Notes: a model not told the origin generated them from the letters alone. A stretch of DNA of 64,000 nt from Microbacterium croceum (GCF_023091245.1 NZ_JAHWXN010000001.1:2418001-2482000); one strand, 5' to 3'. Positions 11,277 through 19,674 are shown, counted from the stretch's first letter. Program-made: numbers and translations.

Positions 11277-11290
11277 ATAATGCACATTAT
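11277..11290. other. AT-rich inverted repeat in intergenic DNA
   Basis: ATAATG-CA-CATTAT, 6-bp arms around 2 bases, in an otherwise GC-rich 225-bp gap. It looks like a protein-binding site. It lies 114 bp before the next gene start, so its target gene is unclear. Confidence 0.4.
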
Positions 11291-11403
11291 GTCAGCTCAC
11301 TGAAGATTGGTGCTGTCGGACTCCCCTCCTTGCCTGCTGGCCGGTCACCGCAGCCAGCATCGACGCCTGCCGTCCACCGTGCTTGTCGGGCTATCGTGAT
11401 CGC

Positions 11404-12048
11404 GTGAGCGACAACGCGGGTATCGAGCAGCGACACTTCCTCGAGAGGCGGCTCACCTGGGTTGCCGGCGGAGTCTTGATGCTGCTGTCGGTGGCCGCTG
11501 GCTTCGCCGCCCGCGGAACGTGGGGCGGCCTCTCCCCTGTCAAGGATTGGCTCTTCGCAGCGGCGGGCATCCTCCTCGTGGTCGGTGTCGGCCGCGCTGG
11601 GAGCATCACCTCGCGACGCCTCCTGGGCAGCGTCTCGACGATCCTCCTGGTCGTCGCTCCATTGACGCAGGGGTACTGGTTCAGCCTCATTCCGGCCGAC
11701 ACGGGCGATCTCAACGCAGAGGAGGACGCATGGGTGCTGGTCGCGGCGGCGTACTTCGGCGTGCTTCTCGTGCTCGCCATCGTCTCCGTCATCGCGATCG
11801 TCCGCGCCGGCGTCATCCCCTCGCCGTGGCGCTGGGCGCCCGTGTGGGTCATGATCTGGATACCCATGACGAACGCGATCGGACTCGCGCTCTTCTCTGC
11901 GGCGCCGCTCGGTACGCCGGTCGCCAGCTTCGGCGCCACCCTCAGTCTCTCTGGGGCAGCCATGGGAGTCGCCTTCCTGGGCACCCTCGCGATCGCGCTC
12001 GGGATCCGAAGTGCTCCCCTGACAGCCTCCGATGAGCCCGTCCGATGA
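11404..12048 (+). CDS. Hypothetical multi-pass membrane protein
   Basis: 214 aa; not recognised. About six hydrophobic segments are visible (WVAGGVLMLLSVAAGFAAR, WLFAAAGILLVVGVG, LLGSVSTILLVVAPLTQGYW, VLVAAAYFGVLLVLAIVSVIAI, WAPVWVMIWIPMTNAIGLALF, and the C-terminal AAMGVAFLGTLAIALGI). The GTG at 11404 is chosen because a TATCGT hexamer ends exactly 6 bp upstream, the pattern of a leaderless actinobacterial mRNA; a TTG 21 bases earlier would disrupt that. The nearest neighbours (UvrA-like upstream, GNAT convergent) give no functional hint. Confidence 0.7.
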   Translation: MSDNAGIEQRHFLERRLTWVAGGVLMLLSVAAGFAARGTWGGLSPVKDWLFAAAGILLVVGVGRAGSITSRRLLGSVSTILLVVAPLTQGYWFSLIPADTGDLNAEEDAWVLVAAAYFGVLLVLAIVSVIAIVRAGVIPSPWRWAPVWVMIWIPMTNAIGLALFSAAPLGTPVASFGATLSLSGAAMGVAFLGTLAIALGIRSAPLTASDEPVR

Positions 12049-12087
12049 CCCACACGCGGTACGCCGTGGTGCGGTCTCGGGGACCAG

Positions 12088-12585
12088 TCAGGCGGACGCT
12101 TCGGGGCTCCTCACCATGCACACCAGACCGCGACGCGCATCCCACGAATCGGCGCGCACGAACCCGAGCGATTCGTAGAGCCTGATCACCGACTCGCGCC
12201 AGTGCCACACGGTGAGCCTGAGCGGCCCGTCGGACGAGTCGATCGCCGCCGCCAGCAACGCACGCCCGACCCCACGGCCTCGGGCCCGCGGCTCTGCCCA
12301 TAGCCGTTTGACCTCAGAGCCGCCCGCGGCGGCGCCGACGATGACGACGCCCACAGGCTGGCCGTCGACATCAGCGAGGAAGACGCGTTGTCCGGTGTAG
12401 GCGGACGCCGGATCGTCGACCTCGCCCCGATAGTTCTCGGGAAACGCGCTCCGGGGGCCTGCAGCGACCCCATGAGCACTCTTCTCCTGCTCGGTCTGCA
12501 GGAGGTAGTCGCGCACGAGCGCCGCCACGACAGCGGCGTCGGGGCCATTCAGATCGGCGCGGCGGGTTTCGACCTCCACAGTCAT
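12088..12585 (-). CDS. GNAT family N-acetyltransferase
   Basis: 165 aa. The acetyl-CoA-binding motif A is clear (VKRLWAEPRARGRGVGRALLAAAID, i.e. RGRGVGRAL), followed by LRLTVWHWRESVIRLYESLGFV, the motif B region. The N-terminal part with LVRDYLLQTEQEKS resembles small stand-alone GNATs. The ATG, or the GTG two codons upstream of the usual ATG region, follows an AGGAG Shine-Dalgarno sequence. It is convergent with the membrane protein upstream. The acceptor substrate is unknown. Confidence 0.85.
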   Translation of the reverse strand: MTVEVETRRADLNGPDAAVVAALVRDYLLQTEQEKSAHGVAAGPRSAFPENYRGEVDDPASAYTGQRVFLADVDGQPVGVVIVGAAAGGSEVKRLWAEPRARGRGVGRALLAAAIDSSDGPLRLTVWHWRESVIRLYESLGFVRADSWDARRGLVCMVRSPEASA

Positions 12586-12786
12586 TCACCCGCTCCTGAC
12601 GCCGACAGACTGTTCCCATCGCTTCCGCGATGCCTTCTCCACTTTAGGCCCGGCCCCACGATGACGCGGGCGCCACGACCCCGCGGCGCGCGCCGTCTCC
12701 ATGACGACACCCGGATGTGATTTACTGGCTCCCGTTTGTATAGCTGACGCTGTCGATCGACAGCGCCCATGAAGGGGGACTTTTTC

Positions 12787-13260
12787 ATGAACCGTCGTAT
12801 TGCCGCATTCACCATCGCCGCTGTCGCCGTGCTCGGCCTCACGGCCTGCTCGGGTTCGCCGAGCTCCTCGGATGACTCGTCGACCAAGAGCGACAGCTCC
12901 ACGGCTGAGCAGAACACCGACCAGAGCGTCGCCGACGCGTGCACGGAGGCCGGCGCGAAGGTGCAGGCCGCGTCGCAGGAGCTATCGTCGCTCGACGTGT
13001 CGGCCGCCGCAGCCGACCCCCAGGGCACCGTCGACACATTCAGCAAGACGGTCGACGCGATCGGTGCCGCCGCTGAGTCCGTCGGCAACCCCGAGGTCAA
13101 GGCTGCGGTCGGCGACGTCTACGACGACTTCGGCGCTCTGCGCGACGTGCTGTCGAAGGTCCTGATCGACCAGGACACCGCCGCGGCATCCGAGATGACC
13201 ACGATCATGGCCGACGTGCAGGAGTCGTCGACGGCGCTCAGCACGCTCTGCGCCGGCTGA
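12787..13260 (+). CDS. Putative lipoprotein
   Basis: 157 aa, secreted lipoprotein by signal: a basic N-terminus (MNRRIA), a hydrophobic core and an LTAC lipobox with Cys at residue 20, which would be processed by Lgt, LspA and Lnt. A Ser/Asp-rich linker follows, then a helical region (ADACTEAGAKVQAASQEL to the C-terminus) ending with a Cys that pairs plausibly with the Cys of DACTE. The start at 12787 was chosen for an AAGGGGGA Shine-Dalgarno sequence 8 bp upstream. The helical domain is not recognised. Followed by a strong hairpin. Confidence 0.8.
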   Translation: MNRRIAAFTIAAVAVLGLTACSGSPSSSDDSSTKSDSSTAEQNTDQSVADACTEAGAKVQAASQELSSLDVSAAAADPQGTVDTFSKTVDAIGAAAESVGNPEVKAAVGDVYDDFGALRDVLSKVLIDQDTAAASEMTTIMADVQESSTALSTLCAG

Positions 13261-13278
13261 CTCTCGTCGCCACTGAGG

Positions 13279-13311
13279 AGGCGCCTCGCGACGCTCTGTC
13301 GCGGGGCGCCT
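13279..13311 (+). terminator. Terminator hairpin after the lipoprotein gene
   Basis: 13-bp stem (AGGCGCCTCGCGA / TCGCGGGGCGCCT, one G-U) with a 7-base loop and a moderately T-rich tail (TCGTCGTCT), 18 bp after the stop. Confidence 0.75.
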
Positions 13312-13399
13312 TCGTCGTCTCAGCTCCGCGGCGCCCGCGCGACGCTGAGTGATGCCCTCGCGGCACGGCGGACGCGATGACCAGGAGTAGCGTGGAGGG

Positions 13400-14725
13400 G
13401 TGCAGCGTGTCCCCCTCTCCCCCGTGTCGACTCCGGGGTGGCGGGCATGGGTGATCTGGTCGGTCGGGGTCGCCGCGTACGTCCTCGCAATCACCAATCG
13501 CACCTCGCTCGGAGCCGTCGGGGTCGAGGCTGCTGACCGATTCCAAGCGGATGCGTCCACGCTCGCGCTGTTCGCGGTCGTGCAATTGGCCGTGTATGGA
13601 GGGATGCAGATCCCGATCGGTGTGCTCCTGGATCGCTTCGGCTCTCGTCCTATCATGACCGTCGGCATGCTGCTGATGGCGGCAGGACAGCTGACCATGG
13701 CCCTCTCTCCGAGCATCGGCATCGCGGTGTCCGCTCGCGTGCTGCTCGGCGCCGGGGACGCGGCGATCTTCCCCGCCGTGCTGCGACTGGTGGCGACCTG
13801 GTTCCCCGCGCAGCGCGGGCCACTCATGGTGCAGTTCACCGGAATCCTCGGCCAGACCGGTCAGCTGATCGCTCTGGTGCCGGTGGCCGCTCTGCTGCAC
13901 GCGACCAGCTGGAGCATCACCTTCGGCAGCATCGCCGGACTCGGCGTGCTCTTCACGATCCTCGTCTTCCTGGTCATCCGCAATCACCCCGCCGAACGCG
14001 GCGCGGATGTCACGGTGAACACCGACACGGGCGTCATTCGCGTCGTGACCTCGGCGATCGACACGGGCGTCGGTATCAGGGCGGCGTGGGCGCATCCGGG
14101 CACCCGCCTCGCCTTCTGGTCGCACTTCACGACCCCGTTCGCCGGCACCGCGTTCGTACTGCTGTGGGGAATGCCGTTCCTCACAGCAGCCCAGGGTCTC
14201 GATACCGCACACGCGGCCGGGATCATCTCGGTCTACGTCGTCGCCGGTATGGCGCTCGGCCCGATCATCGGCGATCTCTCGCGGCGGTTGCCGAACCAGC
14301 GCTCCCTCGCGCTCGTGCTCCCCGCGGTCGGTGTGCAGATGGTGGCGTGGCTCCTGGTGATCGCGCTCCCTGGGCCGGCGCCGCAGTGGCTGCTCTACGT
14401 GCTCGCGGTGGCGCTCGCGACCGGTGGACCGGCGTCGATGATCGCCTTCGACCACGCCCGCACGCACAACCCCTCGCACCGGCTCAGCACCGCGACCGGA
14501 GTGACGAACGCCGGCGGCTTCATCGCCGCTCTGATCGCGATCTTCCTGATCGGCCTGGCACTCGACCTGCAGGGAGCCGGCACGCCCGAGACGTATTCAC
14601 TCGACGCCTTCCGACTGGCGTTCCTGATGCCCGTACCGCTCTGGATCATCGGCGTGCTCTTCATCTTGATCGAGCGGAAACGCACCCGCATCCGCATCGG
14701 ACTCGATCCCGAGCGACGCCGCTGA
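13400..14725 (+). CDS. MFS transporter
   Basis: 441 aa with twelve predicted membrane segments. The cytoplasmic loop 2-3 motif appears as LLDRFGSRPIM (motif A variant GxLxDRxGxRx). The first helix AWVIWSVGVAAYVLAITNRTSLG and the region GAGDAAIFPAVLRLVATWFP resemble nitrate/sugar-phosphate-type MFS carriers. The GTG at 13400 is preceded by TAGCGT with exactly 6 bp between, which suggests a leaderless transcript. The substrate is not predictable. It is convergent with the arginase-fold gene, with a small hairpin between them. Confidence 0.85.
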   Translation: MQRVPLSPVSTPGWRAWVIWSVGVAAYVLAITNRTSLGAVGVEAADRFQADASTLALFAVVQLAVYGGMQIPIGVLLDRFGSRPIMTVGMLLMAAGQLTMALSPSIGIAVSARVLLGAGDAAIFPAVLRLVATWFPAQRGPLMVQFTGILGQTGQLIALVPVAALLHATSWSITFGSIAGLGVLFTILVFLVIRNHPAERGADVTVNTDTGVIRVVTSAIDTGVGIRAAWAHPGTRLAFWSHFTTPFAGTAFVLLWGMPFLTAAQGLDTAHAAGIISVYVVAGMALGPIIGDLSRRLPNQRSLALVLPAVGVQMVAWLLVIALPGPAPQWLLYVLAVALATGGPASMIAFDHARTHNPSHRLSTATGVTNAGGFIAALIAIFLIGLALDLQGAGTPETYSLDAFRLAFLMPVPLWIIGVLFILIERKRTRIRIGLDPERRR

Positions 14726-14731
14726 GATCTT

Positions 14732-14750
14732 CGACACCCGCCGGGTATCG
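14732..14750. terminator. Possible bidirectional terminator hairpin
   Basis: 8-bp arms CGACACCC / GGGTATCG with a 3-base loop in the 31-bp gap between convergent genes. One pair is G-U only in RNA from the minus strand, so it suits the arginase-fold gene better. Confidence 0.4.
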
Positions 14751-14756
14751 GCGCAT

Positions 14757-15569
14757 TCAGCGCAGCAGGTGCTGGAAGGTCTCGAGGATGAGCTCGACGC
14801 TGACGCGCTCCGGTACCTCGTCATCACCGGCTTCGAATTCGGCGAGCTCGACACCCCGCACCGCATCTGCGGGAATCGCCGCGAAGATCGCCGCGATCTG
14901 GTGGGGCAGCAGCCCAGCCCCCACGCGGTAGGCCGCGGGGATGTAACCGGGCTCGAGCACATCCCAGTCCGCGTGGATCCAGACGGGGCGGCCGGCGACG
15001 AGCTCGGTGATGCGCGCAGGGGTGCTCTCGGCGGGCGGCACCACCGTGACTCCCGCGCTCGACAGCAGTTCGCCCTCGACCGGATCGATGTCGCGTCCGC
15101 CCACCACGATGACCTGGTGCGGGTTCAGACCGGCTCCGTGCCCGCTGTCCCAGAGCCCACAGGCGGCGGCGAGCACCATGCCGCCGAGATAACCGGATTC
15201 CGTGGATTCCGGGGTGTTGAAGTCGCCATGCGCGTCGATCCAGAGCACGACGGCGTCCGGATGCCTCTCCGCCACGGTCGGCAGCGTTCCCAGGCTCGCC
15301 GCGCAGGTGTTGGTCGCCAGGAGTGGGATGTCTCCGGCGTCGATCGCGCCGCGCACCGCATCGCGCAGCCCCGTCAAGGTCGCCTCGGCCGCCGGCAGCG
15401 CGACCGACCAGTCATCCGTGGCCGCCGCGGACGGCGTCCCGACGACGCTCGGAGTGAGGTTCAGGAGCGTCGAGAGGGCCTCTGCCGTGCGTCGAGCTCC
15501 GACGAGTGCTCCCTCGGTGCGATCGGCCACGCGGCCCTGAGAGACGATGAGCGAGAACGGAGAGGTCAT
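14757..15569 (-). CDS. Arginase/agmatinase-fold protein with incomplete metal site
   Basis: 270 aa of the ureohydrolase superfamily, which normally hydrolyses guanidino groups with two Mn ions. The second ligand motif is intact (WIDAHGD, Asp112, His114, Asp116) and the third is recognisable (HADWDVLEP, Asp201 and Asp203). The first motif, normally GGDHS, is replaced by TNTCAASLG (residues 86-94), so the usual His ligand is absent and a Cys is nearby. Either it binds one metal or uses different chemistry. A CAGGCT hexamer lies 7 bp before the ATG. It is distant from the arc operon, so a role in arginine catabolism is not implied. Confidence 0.78.
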   Translation of the reverse strand: MTSPFSLIVSQGRVADRTEGALVGARRTAEALSTLLNLTPSVVGTPSAAATDDWSVALPAAEATLTGLRDAVRGAIDAGDIPLLATNTCAASLGTLPTVAERHPDAVVLWIDAHGDFNTPESTESGYLGGMVLAAACGLWDSGHGAGLNPHQVIVVGGRDIDPVEGELLSSAGVTVVPPAESTPARITELVAGRPVWIHADWDVLEPGYIPAAYRVGAGLLPHQIAAIFAAIPADAVRGVELAEFEAGDDEVPERVSVELILETFQHLLR

Positions 15570-15617
15570 GTCATCCAGCCTGGCATCCCTGCGCTTCCGC
15601 AGGCAAAAGGAGCAGCG

Positions 15618-16367
15618 TCAGCGACCGCGTGGCGTCCATCCTGGAGGCGTGGGCCTGTCCCCTGCTGCTGCCCGTTCCCGGTCGGCGAGAGCAGACCATC
15701 CCTGCGCCTCCCCCGGAGTGTCGAAGTCCCCGCGCGCCAGTCGCAGACCGACGTCCTCGTGATGCATGCGGGGCGCTCCCCCACGCCGCACCGAGGCGCG
15801 CACGCTCCAGGCGTCGTCTGCGAATCCGCCGCCACGGAACACCCGGTACTCGTCGTAACGGGCGGGATCGAGCAGATCCCAGCACCACTCCCAGACGTTG
15901 CCGAGGGTGTCGAACAACCCGTTCAGATTCGGCAGCTTCCCCCCGACGTTCTGGGGAGTCGCCGTCCCATCGGCGCCGGTCCACGCGGCATCGGCGAGAG
16001 GGGCGTAATGGGGACCGGTCGAGCCCGCCCGGCAGGCGAACTCCCACTCGGCCTCCGTAGGCAGACGGTAGCCGTCCGCAGTCACATCCCACATGACGTC
16101 CTCGCCGTCGAACCGGTACGCGGGGTCGAACCCCTCCCATTCCGACGCCGCGTTACAGAAGTGCACGGCGCGCAACCAGCTCACGTCCGCGGCCGGGCGC
16201 TGCGGATGCCGTGCAGCAATGCCGAGCACCTCGGCCAGCTGCTCCTCGGTCACCGGGTAGACACCGATCTGGAACGGCTGGAGCGTGACGGCTCGACGCG
16301 TCTTCGTGCGCGCATCATGCAAAACGATCTCGCCTCCGCCGATAGGGGCCATCTCGATATCGGTCAC
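15618..16367 (-). CDS. SUMF1/FGE-fold protein lacking the FGE cysteines
   Basis: 249 aa with the formylglycine-generating-enzyme (sulfatase-modifying factor) fold: MAPIGGG start, PVTEEQLAEVLG, PAADVSWLRAVHFCNAAS, YRLPTEAEWEFACRAG, PNLNGLFDTLGNVWEWCWD, FRGGGF and VGLRLARG. These match the family blocks well. The block that in true FGE holds the two catalytic cysteines (RGGSWLCH..YC) reads RGGGFADDAWSVRASVRR here, with no Cys. It is therefore unlikely to make formylglycine; non-FGE members of the fold have other or ligand-binding roles. No sulfatase gene is nearby. GTG start. Confidence 0.8.
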   Translation of the reverse strand: MTDIEMAPIGGGEIVLHDARTKTRRAVTLQPFQIGVYPVTEEQLAEVLGIAARHPQRPAADVSWLRAVHFCNAASEWEGFDPAYRFDGEDVMWDVTADGYRLPTEAEWEFACRAGSTGPHYAPLADAAWTGADGTATPQNVGGKLPNLNGLFDTLGNVWEWCWDLLDPARYDEYRVFRGGGFADDAWSVRASVRRGGAPRMHHEDVGLRLARGDFDTPGEAQGWSALADRERAAAGDRPTPPGWTPRGR

Positions 16368-16462
16368 GGCGACGCTTCTTCAGACATGCATCAATCTTCG
16401 CTCGTCCTCGACGATGCCGATTCCCCTGTGTCGATGCGGGGAGGACGGATTGACGGACAGCA

Positions 16463-16483
16463 CTATTAATGTTTCACTACTAG
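16463..16483. promoter_or_regulatory. Putative PadR operator (inverted repeat)
   Basis: Imperfect inverted repeat CTATTAATG-TTT-CACTACTAG (7 of 9 arm positions pair), ending 1 bp before the padR-type start codon. PadR regulators usually repress their own promoter. A TTGACG sequence 8 bp upstream of the repeat could be the -35 box. Confidence 0.5.
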
Positions 16484-16484
16484 C

Positions 16485-16826
16485 ATGTCACGCATACAGG
16501 CACGGCAGGACGCGCAGTTCATCCGCGCCGTACTGCCGCTCCTCTCGCTGCGACTGATTCAGCAGCGCGAGTCCTACGGCTACGAGCTGGTCGAACGAGT
16601 GGTGGCCCTCGGCGTAGAGGTGAGCACGGGATTGGTCTATCCCGTGCTGAACCGCCTGGAGCGCGACGGACTCGTCACGACGACGTCGAAGCCGTCACCC
16701 AGCGGGCCACCGCGCAAGTACTTCGCGCTCACGGATGCCGGCGTCGACGCGCTGGCCATTGCACGGGCGCAGTGGGAGCAGACCGCCGCAGCCGTCAACA
16801 AGACGCTCGAGCCCGAGAAGGGGTAG
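16485..16826 (+). CDS. PadR family transcriptional regulator
   Basis: 113-aa winged-helix repressor: FIRAVLPLLSLRLIQQRESYGYELVERV, the recognition region EVSTGLVYPVLNRLERDGLV and the wing GPPRKYFALTDAG are diagnostic. The C-terminal dimerisation helix is short, as in the PadR-s1 group. Its stop is 2 bp before a gene for a HAAS/DUF1700-type membrane protein, the usual partner, so both form an operon. An inverted repeat directly upstream suggests autoregulation. Confidence 0.9.
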   Translation: MSRIQARQDAQFIRAVLPLLSLRLIQQRESYGYELVERVVALGVEVSTGLVYPVLNRLERDGLVTTTSKPSPSGPPRKYFALTDAGVDALAIARAQWEQTAAAVNKTLEPEKG

Positions 16827-16828
16827 TC

Positions 16829-17356
16829 ATGTCACGCACCGAAACCGCGACTCGATCAGCGGGACTCCGCGCGTCGCTCTATCTGCAGCGCCTCGAATGG
16901 CATCTCGAAGGGCTGGCGCCCCGAGCCGAACGCAAACGCATCATCCGCACGCTGCGCGACGAGATCGACGCGGACATGCGGTCGTTGCACGCCGTGCTGG
17001 AAGACCTCGGATCGCCGCGAACCCTCGCCGGACGCTATGCCGAGGGCGGGAAACCACGCCCTCTCTGGTCGATCGGCGCGCTGATCGCCGGTGCGGCGCT
17101 GTTGACCTACTGGATCATGTTCGGCATGTTCGTGGGTGGCATGCTGGCGGCAGTGGACTCCGCGGCGCCGATGAGCGCAGATGCCGTGTTCTTCTTCGTT
17201 CCGGTCACCGCATTCTCCGACGACGAGAGTTTCGGTATCGGCTGGTCGGGCGGGTGGGCGTGGCTCGTCGTCCCCGCCGTGATCGCATTCCTCTCTCTGC
17301 TCGTCGGCGCGCGGACCTGGCGCCTCTTCCGCATCGACGAACTGGAAGCGGCGTGA
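16829..17356 (+). CDS. HAAS-domain (DUF1700-like) membrane protein
   Basis: 175 aa. The N-terminal half is a helical, charged domain (YLQRLEWHLEGLAPRAERKRIIRTLRDEI) ending in a DLGSPRTLAGRYAE signature typical of HAAS/DUF1700 proteins that accompany PadR regulators. Two membrane segments follow (LWSIGALIAGAALLTYWIMF and WAWLVVPAVIAFLSLLVGA). The ATG is preceded by GAGAAGGGG as Shine-Dalgarno sequence inside the padR stop region. The pair probably responds to an envelope or antimicrobial signal, by analogy only. Confidence 0.8.
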   Translation: MSRTETATRSAGLRASLYLQRLEWHLEGLAPRAERKRIIRTLRDEIDADMRSLHAVLEDLGSPRTLAGRYAEGGKPRPLWSIGALIAGAALLTYWIMFGMFVGGMLAAVDSAAPMSADAVFFFVPVTAFSDDESFGIGWSGGWAWLVVPAVIAFLSLLVGARTWRLFRIDELEAA

Positions 17357-17374
17357 CCCATCCGTCGATCACGC

Positions 17375-17393
17375 CCCTGCCTTTCAGGCAGGG
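17375..17393. terminator. Small hairpin after the PadR/HAAS operon
   Basis: CCCTGCC / GGCAGGG, 7-bp perfect stem with a 5-base loop, 18 bp after the stop; no T-tract. Confidence 0.5.
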
Positions 17394-17591
17394 TGGACCT
17401 GCGTCGCCGGCCATGCGCGTGCCCTATCGTCGCGAAGATCATGACCCCTCGAACGGGTGGGTCGGGGTGGCGCGCCTGCCCGCCTACGCCTCTCCGACGG
17501 CCGGCCGGCATAGCCTCGGCATCATGCCTGTAGCTCCCGACCATCTCCACGTCCCGCTCGTGCTGGATGGGACGAGTACCCGAGGACAGTC

Positions 17592-18725
17592 ATGACCGAG
17601 CCATCGCTGGCAACAAAGACACACACGCACGCCTCGCCACATGTCGAGCCGCCGATCGCTCGCTTCACGTGGGTGATCTGGCCGTGGATGAACTGGATCG
17701 TACCCGCGTTCGTCTGCCTTCACGGGCTGTCCGGCAACGGTGGCTGGGAGAGCCTGCTGCTCATCTACGGGGCCGTGCTGATCGTCCCCGCGTTCGCGTT
17801 GCTCGGCTCACTCCCCCGCTTCCTGCTCCGCAAGCGCGGCTACCGAAGTGCCCCCTTGACGACCGTCCCGCTCCTGTTCGTCATCTGGTGGGGGTGGACC
17901 TGCGTGGGTGCCGCGATGCCCGGCATCACGGACAGCTCCCCGCTGCCGTCGATCGCGAACTCATTAACCGGGGAGAGGCTCCCATCTGCCATCGAGCTGA
18001 TGCTGATGGTCGGTGGGATGCTCGCAGGAACGATCGCGTGGATCGCTGTCGTCGCCATCTCCATCGCACTGTCGAACAGGGCACGCGCAGGGAGAGCGCC
18101 CAGCCGTCCGAGCCGTGCGGGGGTGATCGTCGCCTGGGGTGCGGCGGTTGCGATTCCGGCCGCGCTGATCGTGATCTGTGTGGTCGGTGTGCAGCTGGGC
18201 GTGTCGGCGACCGACGCGGACGGCGACACCCAGGCGGTCGCGGCGGCCAGGGGCGGCAGCGCCCGCGACGAGCTCGATCAGCAGCGGTATACGACCATGC
18301 AGGAAGCCCTCTCTGAGGTGCGCGGCCTCATTTCTGCCACTGACTGGACCGGCGCGCAATCAGGCACCGTGTCGGGCACGTGTCCGTGGGTGACGCAAGC
18401 AGCGGACTGCTACGCGCTCGATGCGAGGTTCGTGTTCAAAGCCGCCGAAGAACCGGACTTCACCGGCATCGCCGAGACGTTGCAGTCGTCGGGGTGGGCC
18501 ACCGAGTCCGTCACCACCGATCAGTGGGGCGCGAGAGAACTCGACGTGCATAGCCCGGACGGCGTCTCCGTCACGATCCGGTACTCGACGGTTGACGGAC
18601 AGGGCTTCATCAACACGAGGGCGAAGAGCTCGAGCTGGTGGGGTTCCCGGTATGACGTCCGCGTGCCCGATGGTGCCGTCGACGAGAAGCAGATGTGGGC
18701 AGCCGATGACTTCCCCCTGCGGTGA
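17592..18725 (+). CDS. Hypothetical membrane protein with extracytoplasmic C-terminal domain
   Basis: 377 aa; not recognised. Residues 20-200 contain about five membrane segments (FTWVIWPWMNWIVPAFVCLH, LLLIYGAVLIVPAFALLGSL, VPLLFVIWWGWTCVGAAMPG, MVGGMLAGTIAWIAVVAISIAL, AGVIVAWGAAVAIPAALIVICVVG given as separate spans). The last 170 residues are soluble, with a CPWVTQAADC cysteine pair that could form a disulphide outside the cell, and resemble small extracytoplasmic sensor or lipoprotein-like domains. A GAGGACAG Shine-Dalgarno sequence supports the ATG. It is preceded by 235 bp of non-coding DNA in which I see only the hairpin listed above. Confidence 0.7.
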   Translation: MTEPSLATKTHTHASPHVEPPIARFTWVIWPWMNWIVPAFVCLHGLSGNGGWESLLLIYGAVLIVPAFALLGSLPRFLLRKRGYRSAPLTTVPLLFVIWWGWTCVGAAMPGITDSSPLPSIANSLTGERLPSAIELMLMVGGMLAGTIAWIAVVAISIALSNRARAGRAPSRPSRAGVIVAWGAAVAIPAALIVICVVGVQLGVSATDADGDTQAVAAARGGSARDELDQQRYTTMQEALSEVRGLISATDWTGAQSGTVSGTCPWVTQAADCYALDARFVFKAAEEPDFTGIAETLQSSGWATESVTTDQWGARELDVHSPDGVSVTIRYSTVDGQGFINTRAKSSSWWGSRYDVRVPDGAVDEKQMWAADDFPLR

Positions 18726-18915
18726 GAGGCGACTCTGGTCAGGGGGCGAGATGGCAGGCAGGCTGCGGTGCACGAACGCTAGCAACGTAGATCCTCCAGT
18801 GAGGGCCGCGGACGAACCGGCTCCGCCGCCGAGTGCCGCGAGCGTGGCGAGGGCGATCAGGAAGAGCCAGAGGTGTTCTTCGACGCTTCCCCGTTGGGTC
18901 CTGGACAGCCGGTCG
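18726..18915. other. Intergenic region between convergent genes, no supported gene
   Basis: 190 bp between the membrane protein and the SGNH hydrolase genes. On the minus strand a frame without a start codon could read LWLFLIALATLAALGGGAG, a membrane-segment-like peptide, followed by sequence in frame with the antisense of the neighbour. It may be a decayed gene end or chance. I see no clear terminator. Confidence 0.25.
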
Positions 18916-19674
18916 TCACACCGTGGGCGCGATCTCGGTCCATGAGGGGTACTTCGGCATTCGGCCGTCGCCGGATGACGTTCCTGTCAGTCGGCGCTTG
19001 ATCCACGGTCCGACGAACTGCCGGTAGTAAGCGAGGCCGGCGACTCCGGCGGCCGCAGGACCCGAGGGCGACCACCACGCCGGGTCGGGATCCATGCCCA
19101 GACCTTCGAGCACGCGCGCCGCCACTCTGTGGTGTCCGGCCGAGTTCATGTGCAAGCGGTCCTCCGACCAGAACTCGGGCTGACTCAACGTCCGATCCGG
19201 CCAGTTGAGAGCACGCACGACGTCGGGGCGGTCATCGACCCGACGCAGCACGGCCGCTGAGAGCAGGTCGCCGCGCTTCTGGAAGACGTCTCCGAGCGGG
19301 AGCTGCGCGCTGGGGTTCGCTCCGGAGAGAAGGATCAGCCTGACACCCTGCTCATCGCATCGACGCAGAACCCTGCTGAACGCGTCGGCGATGTGCTCCA
19401 CGTCGGCACGCGGTCGGAGAATGTCATTTCCGCCGCCGTTGAACGCGAGAAAGGTCGGCTGGAGAGCGAGGGCAGGCTCCAGCTGTTGTTCGATGATCGG
19501 CCAGATGAGCTTCCCGCGTATGGCGAGGTTGGCATACTCGATGCTCTGCCCTCGAACATTCGCCCATCCCTGGGCCGCGAGGTCCGCCCACCCCCGTACG
19601 TGACCGTCGGGCAGCTCGTCGCCGACGCCCTCGGTGAATGAGTCCCCAATCGCAACGAAGCGCACATCAGCCAT
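18916..19674 (-). CDS. SGNH/GDSL hydrolase family protein
   Basis: 252 aa. The SGNH blocks are visible: block I FVAIGDSFTEG with the nucleophilic Ser near residue 12, block II Gly near NLAIRGKL, block III FNGGGNDIL with the oxyanion-hole Asn, and block V SEDRLHMNSAGH with Asp and His. It has no signal peptide, so it is probably a cytosolic esterase or lipase with unknown substrate. An exceptionally clean leaderless pattern is present: TAGGCT, 6 bp, ATG. The C-terminal 50 residues beyond block V (WWSPSGPAAAGVAGLAYYRQF) are shared with actinobacterial homologues of this type. Confidence 0.88.
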   Translation of the reverse strand: MADVRFVAIGDSFTEGVGDELPDGHVRGWADLAAQGWANVRGQSIEYANLAIRGKLIWPIIEQQLEPALALQPTFLAFNGGGNDILRPRADVEHIADAFSRVLRRCDEQGVRLILLSGANPSAQLPLGDVFQKRGDLLSAAVLRRVDDRPDVVRALNWPDRTLSQPEFWSEDRLHMNSAGHHRVAARVLEGLGMDPDPAWWSPSGPAAAGVAGLAYYRQFVGPWIKRRLTGTSSGDGRMPKYPSWTEIAPTV

